A DNA stretch of 16,945 nucleotides from positions 1 through 16,945 of the forward strand of contig PWMM01000060.1 in NCBI GenBank assembly GCA_003558195.1, written 5' to 3'. Positions 1 through 6,642 of the stretch are shown here, piece by piece (positions within the stretch are counted from its first letter, which is position 1; the number at the start of each line of letters is the position of its first letter). The DNA comes from Syntrophomonadaceae bacterium. Lineage in GTDB: Bacteria; Bacillota; Dethiobacteria; DTU022. The position numbers were made by a program, and so were the translations under genes. The notes below the pieces were generated by a model, which was not told the DNA's origin, searched no databases, and worked only from the letters and a program-made list of their open reading frames with translations.

Positions 1-248
1 AATAGAGAAGCCGAAAGGTCTTCACCGGTAGCCTGGACTTTATCGATTTCTGAAACAGGAGGTTGTCCGCCATAAAACTTTCTGACCGTTTCAATTAACC
101 TGTCCGTTTCTTTTCCCATAGCCGATACAACGGCAATAGGTGATTTGCCCGATTCTATAGTTTTTTTAATATGTTCTGCTACTTTTTCCATCATTTGCAG
201 GGTGGCCAGGGAACTGCCACCATATTTTTGTACAACAATTTCTCTCAT
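1..248 (-). CDS. lysC: Aspartate kinase (5' part, runs off the window)
   Basis: This is the first 82 codons of an aspartate kinase, which phosphorylates L-aspartate in the first step of the lysine/threonine/methionine (and diaminopimelate) pathway. The N-terminus begins MREIVVQKYGGSS, the nucleotide-binding K-x-G-G-S signature of the amino-acid kinase fold. It is followed by a helix and the strand SPIAVVSAMGKETDRL, matching the family's V-V-S-A-M-G-x-x-T-D/N element. The ATG at 246-248 is preceded at the right distance by GGAGG (255-259, minus). The C-terminal catalytic part and the ACT regulatory domains lie outside the window. A promoter and a 5'-UTR inverted repeat are visible upstream. 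Paralogues (dapG, lysC, thrD types) cannot be told apart from this fragment, so the symbol is generic. Confidence 0.9.
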   Translation of the reverse strand, partial: MREIVVQKYGGSSLATLQMMEKVAEHIKKTIESGKSPIAVVSAMGKETDRLIETVRKFYGGQPPVSEIDKVQATGEDLSASL

Positions 249-260
249 CTGCATCCTCCA

Positions 261-318
261 AATCAAGTAATATCTTTTTCTATATCATAATTTTGGGTAT
301 TGTCGAGATATCTTGATT
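261..318 (-). repeat. Inverted repeat in the aspartate kinase 5' UTR
   Basis: AATCAAG-TA-ATATCT (261-275) is complementary to AGATATCTTGATT (306-318), giving 13 pairs with one 2-nt bulge around a loop of about 30 nt. On the minus-strand transcript the structure starts almost at the predicted 5' end and ends one base before the GGAGG ribosome binding site. It could affect mRNA stability or ribosome access. It does not resemble the much larger lysine riboswitch. Confidence 0.45.
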
Positions 319-321
319 TTA

Positions 322-350
322 AATGTACAATTTGCAGGCTTAATTGTCAA
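322..350 (-). promoter_or_regulatory. Sigma-A-type promoter for aspartate kinase
   Basis: On the minus strand a perfect -35 TTGACA (345-350) is followed after 17 bp by TACATT (322-327, 4 of 6 to the -10 consensus). Transcription would start near 315 and give a leader of about 65 nt before the aspartate kinase ATG. Confidence 0.55.
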
Positions 351-419
351 ACGAAACAGGGTACAGCTGCTTCGTATTGAATTAATAATTAGCGAAATAT
401 TGGAAAGGAGTTGGTTTAG

Positions 420-992
420 ATGAAAGTAGTTGCTTTCAATGGAAGTCCTCGTAAAGAAGGTAATACAAGTATCCTTATTTATCATGTTTTGAAAAAGGTG
501 GAAGCAGCGGGGATCGATACAGAAAAAATAGATATTGCCGGTAAAATCAACAGGGGTTGTACAGCATGCATGAAATGCAGGGAAAATTTAAATAAACGCT
601 GTGTTTTTGATGATGATATTGTCAATGATTGTCTCGAAAAGATGATTGAAGCTGATGGCATAATTATTGGTTCACCCACATACTTTGCCAGTGTTACAGC
701 TGAAACCAAGGCTTTAATTGACAGGGCTGGCTATGTAGCGAAAGGTAACGGTAGCTTGCTGAGAAGGAAAGTAGGAGCAGCAGTTGCCGTAGATCGCCGG
801 GCAGGCTCTATAAATGTATTCCAGGCGATTAATAATTTCTTTTTGATAAGTGGAATGATCGTGCCAGGCTCAATATACTGGAATCTCGGTAAAGGCAGAG
901 AAGCTGGCGATGTCGAATCTGATGATGAAGGTATACAAACCATGACTGAACTTGGGGAAAACATGGCCTGGCTTATAAGGAAGATTAACTAA
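420..992 (+). CDS. Iron-sulfur-flavoprotein-like NAD(P)H/FMN reductase
   Basis: This 190-aa protein has a flavodoxin-like fold of the NADPH-dependent FMN reductase superfamily. The N-terminal strand and loop (MKVVAFNGSPRKEGNT, residues 1-16) is the FMN-phosphate site, and GSPTYFASVTAETKALIDR near residue 85 is the second flavin loop. A cysteine cluster, C47-x2-C50-x2-C53-x7-C61, matches the compact CX2CX2CX4-7C motif that binds a 4Fe-4S cluster in iron-sulfur flavoproteins (Isf) of anaerobes. The product is therefore probably a cytoplasmic electron carrier or reductase acting with ferredoxin or reducing quinones, oxygen species or xenobiotics; the substrate is unknown. The start is supported by AAGGAG (405-410). 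The gene is divergent from aspartate kinase and appears monocistronic. Confidence 0.85.
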   Translation: MKVVAFNGSPRKEGNTSILIYHVLKKVEAAGIDTEKIDIAGKINRGCTACMKCRENLNKRCVFDDDIVNDCLEKMIEADGIIIGSPTYFASVTAETKALIDRAGYVAKGNGSLLRRKVGAAVAVDRRAGSINVFQAINNFFLISGMIVPGSIYWNLGKGREAGDVESDDEGIQTMTELGENMAWLIRKIN

Positions 993-1110
993 GAAGTTTA
1001 GGTGCTTTAATTATATAGGAACTACAAAGTAGGGTTATTAGTTAACCTCAGTTCGTTCGTTGTAATAGGATTGGTAATGCAAATTATAATAGCTTGACAG
1101 GGAGACTGTA

Positions 1111-3903
1111 ATGTTTGAAGCAAAGTCATTGCTTAAAACGAAATTTATCAAACCTGCTATGCGAGAAGATACACTTCAGCGCAGCAGGCTATTAGAAATG
1201 CACCTAAAAGAATTAGCAAGTATAAATGATAACTCCTATATGCACCGGCTAATACTTGTTTCTGCTCCTGCCGGTTATGGTAAAACCACTTTAGCTTCTT
1301 CCTGGTTTGAAAAAGAAGGATCAACAGCCTGGCTGTCACTTGATGAGGCAGATAACGATCCAAATCGTTTCTGGCTTTATTTTACGACTGCTTTAAACAG
1401 AACTTATAATATTGGCCGCTCTGTGTTATCCATTCTCGAATCCGGATCTATATCGATTGAATCCGGTACAGATAAGGATATCGAGTATGAAGAAGCGCTG
1501 GTTTTATTGCTTAATGAGCTGGCTGATATTAACGAGCCGGTCTCACTGGTTTTAGATGATTATCATCATATTGGTGATGGAAACATAAATCGCGGTTTGC
1601 AATTCTTTGTAGAAAATTTACCGCCACATTTTCAGGTTGTTATAATTTCAAGGATCGATCCTCCCCTGCCGCTGACTCGCTGGCGAAATAAAGGCTGGAT
1701 TTCTGAGGTGCGACAGAAGGATTTGCGCTTCAACCTGGAAGAAACAACACAACTGATTAAAAATAATTCCGGCTTTGAGCTGCACCCTAAGCAAGCTCAA
1801 ATGTTGGATGAAAAAACTGAGGGGTGGGCTTCTTCCCTGCAGGTTATCGCATCAATCCTTTCAAGAGGAAAGGACCTGGAGAAGGAAAGCTTTATTGAAA
1901 ATTTAAACCAGTCTCACCGTTACCTTTTGGATTTTCTTTCTGATGAAATCTTAGATCAACAAGATCCTGAAATCATTAATTTTTTGCTTAATACTTCAAT
2001 CCTGGAATATTTAACACCCGAAGCTTGCCGGGTTTTAAGCGGTCGAGAAGATGCCGGGCTGATTCTGCGAAAATTAGAGGCAGAAAACCTGTTTATTATA
2101 TCCCTGGATCATTCAGGACAGTGGTACCGTTATCATAATCTTTTTGCGGAAATGCTTCGCTTTCGGCTTGTATCTAAAGAAGGAAAGAAAAAATTAACTG
2201 CATTAAATAAGAAGGCAGCGGCCTGGTTTACCGAAAACGGGCAACCCTCAAGGGCAGTACTTCATGCCCTAAAGGCAGCAGATTTTAATTTTGCGGGAGA
2301 CCTGCTTGAACAAAATGCAGCTGTATTATTTAACAGGGGGGAACAGAAAAACCTGACCAGGTGGATTCAACAAATCCCATCTGAGATAACCGAAAAACGC
2401 CCCCGCTTGTTAACCTTTTTGAGTATGCTTGCCTATCTCTCAGGTGATACTCGCAGGGCTGAAGAAGTTTTAGAAAAAGCCAGACCCCTGATTTTCAAAT
2501 CCGAAGTCGATCCGCTATTAACTGAAACCACTGATCAGCTTGAGTTACAGGGCATTTACTATGCAACCAGGGCATATTTACGTCTTTTTTCCGGAGATAT
2601 AGCCGGTATGAACCAGGATTCAGAGAAAGCACTGGCAAATCTTCCAGAAGAAGATTCAATGTGGCAGAGCAATCTTTTGATTCTCTCTGGTGATATAGCT
2701 GCAATCAGCGGTATTATTAACAAGGCTGCAGAGGAGTTTACAGAAGCGTTGGCCCTCTGTCGCAGGACAGGTGATCATTTTTTTACCCTAATGGCGGGAT
2801 TTAAGCTGGCCCGAGTTTACTACTACCAGGGCAGGCTGGTAGAAGCCGACCAGATTTGTCTAGAACTGCTTGATGAGGCAGAAAACAGCGGCTTTTCTTC
2901 AACTGCCAGGGCCGGTTGCTTACAGATTATTCGTGGCATGGTGGCCTATGAACAGGACAGGTTGGATGAATCTTTAAACCTGGCAAAGAAAGGTTTGAAT
3001 ATGATTGAGAAAGAAAATTTTATGCTTTTAGCCGGGTGGGCCTACTGCTGCCTTGCTGCCATTTACCTGGCCCGTATGGAGATGCGAGAAGCTTTAACAA
3101 TGGTGCGCCAGGCAGAAAATTGCGGTCTGGCCGGAGAACTGCCTTACATAAAGAACCTGGCTGCAGCCTGGAAAGGCCGGCTTCGGTTGATTGAAGGCAG
3201 GCAGGACCCGGCAATGTTTGATGACGCTGTTGATTTGCTGCTAAAAAGAAATCTTTTCCGAAACCAAGACCTGGAAGGCCCTGTTGTTTTTTTTAGGCTT
3301 GATGAATACCTGGTCCTGGCCCGGGTGCTTATTGCCCGCGGAGATGCAACCGAAGTAGAAAAATTTCTGCCCAAACTACAGCAAATTGCCGAGAAAGAAA
3401 AAATTATTTATCTTCTGGCTGAGGTACTCCTGCTGAGGGCAATTGCTGCAGTAAGTAATGATAAATTTGAGTTAGGGTATAAATATTTTAGAGATGCTTT
3501 AGAGAAATGCGGAACGCGGATTCAGCAGGAAGGGATCAAGAGGCTATTTCTGAATGAAGGAAAGTCCCTGGAAAAACTGCTTCATAAGGCACAAAAAGAA
3601 GGGCTTTATCCTGAGCTAACTGCATCGCTGTTAACTGCAATCAGCGAGGAAATACAACCAGTTGAGTATGGTTTAGCTGAATCTGTAGAAGGCGGTGAAC
3701 AGCTGATTGAAGAGTTAAGTGGCCGTGAACTTGAAGTGCTGGAGTTGATCAATGCCGGCTTGACAAACCAGGATATTTCTTCCCGGCTTTATTTATCACT
3801 AAATACCGTCAAATGGCATCTTAAAAATATTTACGGCAAACTGGCCGTCGACAATCGTGCGGCTGCCGCGGCCAGAGCCCGTTCACTAGGGTTAATTCAG
3901 TAA
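1111..3903 (+). CDS. MalT/LAL-type LuxR transcriptional regulator
   Basis: This 930-aa STAND ATPase regulator of the MalT/LAL class is typically an inducer-controlled activator. The N-terminal NTPase has a Walker A motif (APAGYGKTT, residues 52-60) and a Walker B motif (SLVLDD, 145-150). The long middle part (about 390-860) is rich in helical TPR-like repeats, the usual ligand-sensing and oligomerisation region. The C-terminus (869-930) is a complete LuxR helix-turn-helix opening LSGRELEVLELI and containing LTNQDISSRL and LNTVKWHLKNIY. Length is typical for the class (about 900 aa). The ATG has a short GGGAG site about 7 nt upstream. A TATAAT at 1085-1090 with a poorly spaced TTGTAA (1060-1065, 19 bp) is a possible promoter, and a small inverted repeat GGTTA-N5-TAACC (1033-1047) lies upstream. 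The ligand and target genes are unknown; the convergent hydrolase pair is a candidate only by proximity. Confidence 0.92.
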   Translation: MFEAKSLLKTKFIKPAMREDTLQRSRLLEMHLKELASINDNSYMHRLILVSAPAGYGKTTLASSWFEKEGSTAWLSLDEADNDPNRFWLYFTTALNRTYNIGRSVLSILESGSISIESGTDKDIEYEEALVLLLNELADINEPVSLVLDDYHHIGDGNINRGLQFFVENLPPHFQVVIISRIDPPLPLTRWRNKGWISEVRQKDLRFNLEETTQLIKNNSGFELHPKQAQMLDEKTEGWASSLQVIASILSRGKDLEKESFIENLNQSHRYLLDFLSDEILDQQDPEIINFLLNTSILEYLTPEACRVLSGREDAGLILRKLEAENLFIISLDHSGQWYRYHNLFAEMLRFRLVSKEGKKKLTALNKKAAAWFTENGQPSRAVLHALKAADFNFAGDLLEQNAAVLFNRGEQKNLTRWIQQIPSEITEKRPRLLTFLSMLAYLSGDTRRAEEVLEKARPLIFKSEVDPLLTETTDQLELQGIYYATRAYLRLFSGDIAGMNQDSEKALANLPEEDSMWQSNLLILSGDIAAISGIINKAAEEFTEALALCRRTGDHFFTLMAGFKLARVYYYQGRLVEADQICLELLDEAENSGFSSTARAGCLQIIRGMVAYEQDRLDESLNLAKKGLNMIEKENFMLLAGWAYCCLAAIYLARMEMREALTMVRQAENCGLAGELPYIKNLAAAWKGRLRLIEGRQDPAMFDDAVDLLLKRNLFRNQDLEGPVVFFRLDEYLVLARVLIARGDATEVEKFLPKLQQIAEKEKIIYLLAEVLLLRAIAAVSNDKFELGYKYFRDALEKCGTRIQQEGIKRLFLNEGKSLEKLLHKAQKEGLYPELTASLLTAISEEIQPVEYGLAESVEGGEQLIEELSGRELEVLELINAGLTNQDISSRLYLSLNTVKWHLKNIYGKLAVDNRAAAAARARSLGLIQ

Positions 3904-4094
3904 TATTTCACCGACACAAGTTGTAGCCCCAGGTTTTTAATTTTATCCAGCAGGCCATAGAAAGCGGCCATATCTTCAACAGTTCCCATGATAAATGTTT
4001 TATCGCTATCCAGGTGGTTAATTTCCAGGTTGCCGAACCACTCTGACCATCCCGGATCAAGCCTCGACTGGACAATAATCTCTACTTTTTTCAT
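3897..4094 (-). CDS. Conserved 65-aa small protein of unknown function
   Basis: This small acidic/aromatic protein contains RLDPGWSEWFGNLEI, a GTVEDMAAFYGLLDKI segment and a C-terminal LGLQLVSV. I recall this pattern (LD-x-x-W-S-E-W-F ... G-x-V-x-D-x-A-A-x-Y/H-G-L-L-x-K-I-x-x-L-G-L-x-L-x-S-V) as a widespread unnamed family of short soluble proteins in Gram-positive bacteria and Chloroflexi. No function is known to me. An in-frame ATG exists farther upstream at 4139, but the start at 4094 gives the family-like N-terminus MKKVEIIVQSRL. The start lies 38 bp inside the 3' end of the upstream alpha/beta hydrolase gene and has only a weak GAGAAT upstream, so translation is probably coupled to it. 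The stop codon overlaps the end of the convergent LuxR gene by 7 bp. Confidence 0.75.
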   Translation of the reverse strand: MKKVEIIVQSRLDPGWSEWFGNLEINHLDSDKTFIMGTVEDMAAFYGLLDKIKNLGLQLVSVKYY

Positions 4095-5373
4095 ATTTTG
4101 TATTCTCAATTTCACTTTCATAATGTTCGAAGACTTCATTTAACCATTCGAAGGTAACGTATTGCATTCTTGATACGTTATCCAGCATACAATGATCATG
4201 AGAGCCGTCTTCAGGCTTGGTGAAAACATGCATTTTCTTAACTGTTGAAGATATTCCTTTGATGAATTCCCTGGTTTGCTTAAGCATTTCCTCACCTTCT
4301 CCGCCTCCTACAAGAGCCAGGGCCGGGCAGGTAATCTTGTGTAAGTCTTCGGTGATATTAAACTTGGCCCACTCTGCCTGGGCTTCTTCTGAAGTCATCC
4401 AATCATAGAGGGTCATATGACTCAGCCCGGTAGCCCATAGTCCATATTCCATGTAAGCTCGCACCAGTGGCATTTTTTTAAGCTTCCTATCCAGGGCCCA
4501 CTTTAAAAGAAATCCCGGAATCCTGTTAACAATCGGTCCGAGCAGGGCATCAGCCACCCGCTTGTAATCAATCATCGGATTATTCGGGATAACAGCCTTT
4601 ATCCGCCGGTCATGAATGGCTACCCTTGGAGCAACGTAACCACCTCCGCTGAAACCCATCAGGGCAATGCGCTCATCAACACCCGGCAGGGTTTCCAATA
4701 GATCAAGTGCCGCCTTAAAGGGCACTTCATAGTCAGGCCTTCTTACCTGCTTCGGATCATAGTGAACAGCTCCGCGGTGTCCGGGGTAACCGAAGATGAA
4801 AACATTATATCCCCGTCTGACTGCAGCCGGACCGATAATAAAGAAGTCTTCTTCTTCAGTATCATCATTGCCGCCGGCTACGACCAGGGTTGGTCTTTTC
4901 TTGCCACTTTTATCCGGCTGCCAGAAATAGGCGGGCAGTTCGCTGCCTTCAAAAGGCACCTTAATTATATCTACCGGGGGGTCAAAAAGCGGGCAGGCTT
5001 TATGAAATGCCTCTACACTTTTTTCCCAAAGTTCATGGAAGCGGGGGTCGGAAGGCAGGCAGCCATATTCGGCAATGCGGAAGTAATTGCAGGCTCGCAT
5101 AAATGCTTCCCTGGCGTTTTCATTGTCCCCTTTCTCCAGAGCTTCTTCTGCCTGTGCATAAACTTTTTCACCCTGGTCAGCCCATTCTACTATCCAGCTG
5201 TTAGGATCCTTTTCGTCGATCCGGCGGGCTGTATAAAAGCACTCTCCTATTTCTGCCGCTTTTTCATTCATGTAGGCCAGAGAGCGCTGGAAGAACCAGT
5301 CAGCCTCATGTCCTTTGAAAACGCCCATCGTATCTGCCGCCCGTGCTGTTCCAATCTCTCTTTTCTTAGTCAT
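4057..5373 (-). CDS. Alpha/beta hydrolase with N-terminal helical domain (FrsA/DUF1100-like)
   Basis: This 438-aa cytoplasmic alpha/beta-hydrolase has no signal peptide. The N-terminal third (about 20-130) is helical and resembles the cap/dimerisation region of the esterase/C-C hydrolase group that includes 2,6-dihydroxypseudooxynicotine hydrolase and FrsA-like proteins (AREAFMRACNYFRIAEY, 87-103). The catalytic core starts near 140. The nucleophile elbow is G-F-S-G-G with S242, and the oxyanion-side loop is VVAGGNDD (164-171). The likely catalytic histidine is H394 in DHCMLDN, a family-like H-C-x-x-D-N context. The acid position, expected after ALALVGGG (351-358), appears as glutamate (E359/E361) rather than aspartate. 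AGGAGGT (5382-5388) sits 8 nt before the ATG. The gene is first of a pair with the overlapping small protein. The substrate is unknown; carboxylester or C-C bond hydrolysis are both possible. Confidence 0.85.
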   Translation of the reverse strand: MTKKREIGTARAADTMGVFKGHEADWFFQRSLAYMNEKAAEIGECFYTARRIDEKDPNSWIVEWADQGEKVYAQAEEALEKGDNENAREAFMRACNYFRIAEYGCLPSDPRFHELWEKSVEAFHKACPLFDPPVDIIKVPFEGSELPAYFWQPDKSGKKRPTLVVAGGNDDTEEEDFFIIGPAAVRRGYNVFIFGYPGHRGAVHYDPKQVRRPDYEVPFKAALDLLETLPGVDERIALMGFSGGGYVAPRVAIHDRRIKAVIPNNPMIDYKRVADALLGPIVNRIPGFLLKWALDRKLKKMPLVRAYMEYGLWATGLSHMTLYDWMTSEEAQAEWAKFNITEDLHKITCPALALVGGGEGEEMLKQTREFIKGISSTVKKMHVFTKPEDGSHDHCMLDNVSRMQYVTFEWLNEVFEHYESEIENTKYEKSRDYCPVEA

Positions 5374-5402
5374 AACAATCTACCTCCTGGTTTATTATTT
5401 AT

Positions 5403-5422
5403 GCCGGTTTAAACGACCCGGC
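5403..5422. repeat. Inverted repeat upstream of the hydrolase gene
   Basis: GCCGG (5403-5407) and CCGGC (5418-5422) flank a 10-nt centre containing TTTAAA, about 15 bp upstream of the hydrolase ribosome binding site. It could be an operator or a leader hairpin. No regulator can be assigned. Confidence 0.35.
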
Positions 5423-5460
5423 TTACTGACTTGCTTCTATAATAATTCCAGACTGGATAT

Positions 5461-5488
5461 AAAAAACCACCCGGAAGGGTGGTTTTAT
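5461..5488 (-). terminator. Intrinsic terminator of the tspO gene
   Basis: AAAACCACCC (5463-5472), a GGAA loop and GGGTGGTTTT (5477-5486) form a perfect 10-bp stem. On the minus strand it ends in a run of six T's, so it should terminate tspO transcription about 80 nt past its stop. It would separate tspO from the downstream hydrolase gene. Plus-strand read-out has only four T's. Confidence 0.85.
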
Positions 5489-5566
5489 GGGTGGTAATTC
5501 TGGCAGGCCTTGATACCTTGTAGTTTTGATCAATAAATGTTAGTGAAAAAACTCAGGAGCAAATAG

Positions 5567-5965
5567 CTACCTTGCATTGATCAGGGTAATATTAATCTGT
5601 AAGACAGTGGCAAATGAAACCCAGAGTAAATAAGGTATATTAATAAATGCTACCCAGGGATAATAAGGATAGATAATTATAAGAGCCCATACCAGGGTAA
5701 TGAGAACAAGCAGGATGTCAACGGCAGCAAGATAGTTGTTCTTCATGCCGAATTGGATAGGAGTAAATAAAAAGTTAAATACCAGATTGATAGCAAAAGG
5801 TAACGCCAGGGTCATTGGCAGCATTTCTGTAAAGGAATTATAAAAAGTAAAACCAAAGGATATAAATATAACTATGTATAGTATCGACCACACTGGCCCA
5901 AATAACCAGGCCGGTGGTGACCAGGAAGGTTTCTTAAGTTGTGCATACCATTCGGCTGAGTCCAT
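5567..5965 (-). CDS. tspO: TspO/MBR family membrane protein (short, four-helix form)
   Basis: This 132-aa integral membrane protein belongs to the TspO/MBR (tryptophan-rich sensory protein, translocator protein) family, whose members bind porphyrins and other tetrapyrroles. The family hallmarks are clear: WYAQLKKPSWSPP (6-18), FGPVW (22-26), the FNFLFTPIQFG segment (63-73) and PYLLWVSFATVLQINI (111-126). Four hydrophobic helices are visible (about 22-42, 51-73, 78-100, 104-128). The canonical protein has five, with the first preceding the WYxxLxKPxWxPP motif. That first helix is missing here: between the ATG and an in-frame TAG at about 6020-6022 there are only 20 polar codons and no ordinary start codon. 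GGAGAT lies 9 nt before the ATG. The gene has its own promoter and terminator, so it is monocistronic. Confidence 0.88.
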   Translation of the reverse strand: MDSAEWYAQLKKPSWSPPAWLFGPVWSILYIVIFISFGFTFYNSFTEMLPMTLALPFAINLVFNFLFTPIQFGMKNNYLAAVDILLVLITLVWALIIIYPYYPWVAFINIPYLLWVSFATVLQINITLINAR

Positions 5966-6023
5966 ATTATTACATCTCCGGGATCTCGGTTTGTTATAGT
6001 AAGGAATATGAAAAGATATCTAT

Positions 6024-6052
6024 ATTATATCAGGCCTTGTTAAACTTGTAAT
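6024..6052 (-). promoter_or_regulatory. Extended -10 sigma-A promoter for tspO
   Basis: On the minus strand a perfect TATAAT (6024-6029) is preceded by TGA, forming the extended -10 TGATATAAT. ATTACA (6047-6052, 4 of 6) lies 17 bp upstream. The predicted start is near 6017, about 50 nt before the tspO ATG. Confidence 0.6.
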
Positions 6053-6059
6053 GTTATAA

Positions 6060-6088
6060 TTGGTAGTGCAGTGATGACGTTATATACT
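6060..6088 (+). promoter_or_regulatory. Sigma-A-type promoter for the ATC-hydrolase-family gene
   Basis: TTGGTA (6060-6065, 4 of 6) and TATACT (6083-6088, 5 of 6) are separated by 17 bp. Transcription would start near 6095, about 53 nt before the TTG start at 6148. It is arranged back-to-back with the tspO promoter. Confidence 0.5.
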
Positions 6089-6147
6089 GCTGGATTTTGC
6101 TTTATTATATTTGCCAGGAAAAGTATTATGAGATAGGAGGGATTATA

Positions 6148-6642
6148 TTGGCCAATAATGATCAGAACGAAAATATGGTATCAGAAAAGGAAGCAGAAAA
6201 TCAGGTGGTGGTAATGGCTAAACGCATGGCGCTGCTCTATCATCATACAGCTGAGGTTTTAGTTGAAACCTTAGGAGAAGAAGAAGGAAGAAAGATATTA
6301 CATGAAATCATCAAACGCTATGGCCGTGAAAGCGGATTGGTAGCCAGGTCCAGGGTAAAGGAGTTGGGTTTACCTTTAACAGTGGATAACTTTAATACCG
6401 GCTCGGACTTGCCCAAATGGGGTTGGCAGGCAGATCGGGCTGTTTGTGAAGATGGCATAGAGCGGGGTCGTATTACATACTGCCCCCTGGCGGAAGTATG
6501 GAAAGAGAAGGGCTCCGAGCAGCTCGGCCGGATCTATTGTTATGTAGATCAGGCCAAGTATGATGCTTATAGGGGTATAAAGTGCAGGCACCTGAAAAAT
6601 GTTTTAGATGGTGATGATTGCTGTTTATTTGATTTTGAATAA
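6148..6642 (+). CDS. L-2-amino-thiazoline-4-carboxylate hydrolase family protein (TTG start)
   Basis: This 164-aa soluble protein resembles the ATC_hydrolase family, named for the enzyme that opens L-2-amino-thiazoline-4-carboxylate to S-carbamoyl-cysteine. Most members, including this one, have unknown real substrates. The family pattern is visible in the C-terminal half: a cysteine at 100, TYCPLAEVW (C112), a G-x-x-Y-C-x-x-D motif (IYCYVDQAKYDAY, C131), and a terminal LDGDDCCLFDFE (C158, C159). Several of these cysteines are likely catalytic or metal-binding. An ATG at 6097 would add 17 residues with no ribosome binding site, whereas TAGGAGGG (6134-6141) is ideally placed for the TTG at 6148, so I chose TTG. 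The stop codon abuts the convergent korB stop with no bases between. Confidence 0.78.
   Translation: MANNDQNENMVSEKEAENQVVVMAKRMALLYHHTAEVLVETLGEEEGRKILHEIIKRYGRESGLVARSRVKELGLPLTVDNFNTGSDLPKWGWQADRAVCEDGIERGRITYCPLAEVWKEKGSEQLGRIYCYVDQAKYDAYRGIKCRHLKNVLDGDDCCLFDFE

Noticed and set aside
249..350. Lysine riboswitch or T-box upstream of aspartate kinase
   Set aside because: With the promoter at 322-350 the leader is only about 65 nt, and no lysine-riboswitch or T-box motifs are present.
1051..1062. GTTCGTTCGTTG, three near-copies of a 4-mer upstream of the LuxR gene
   Set aside because: It is too short to call a repeat or operator; it is probably chance.
4762..5412. 216-codon plus-strand frame opposite the alpha/beta hydrolase
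   Set aside because: It is antisense to a clear hydrolase with conserved motifs, has no ribosome binding site and shows no recognisable domain.
5461..5488. Terminator acting on the plus strand
   Set aside because: No plus-strand gene ends before it, and the plus-strand T-run is only four bases; the minus-strand reading fits tspO.
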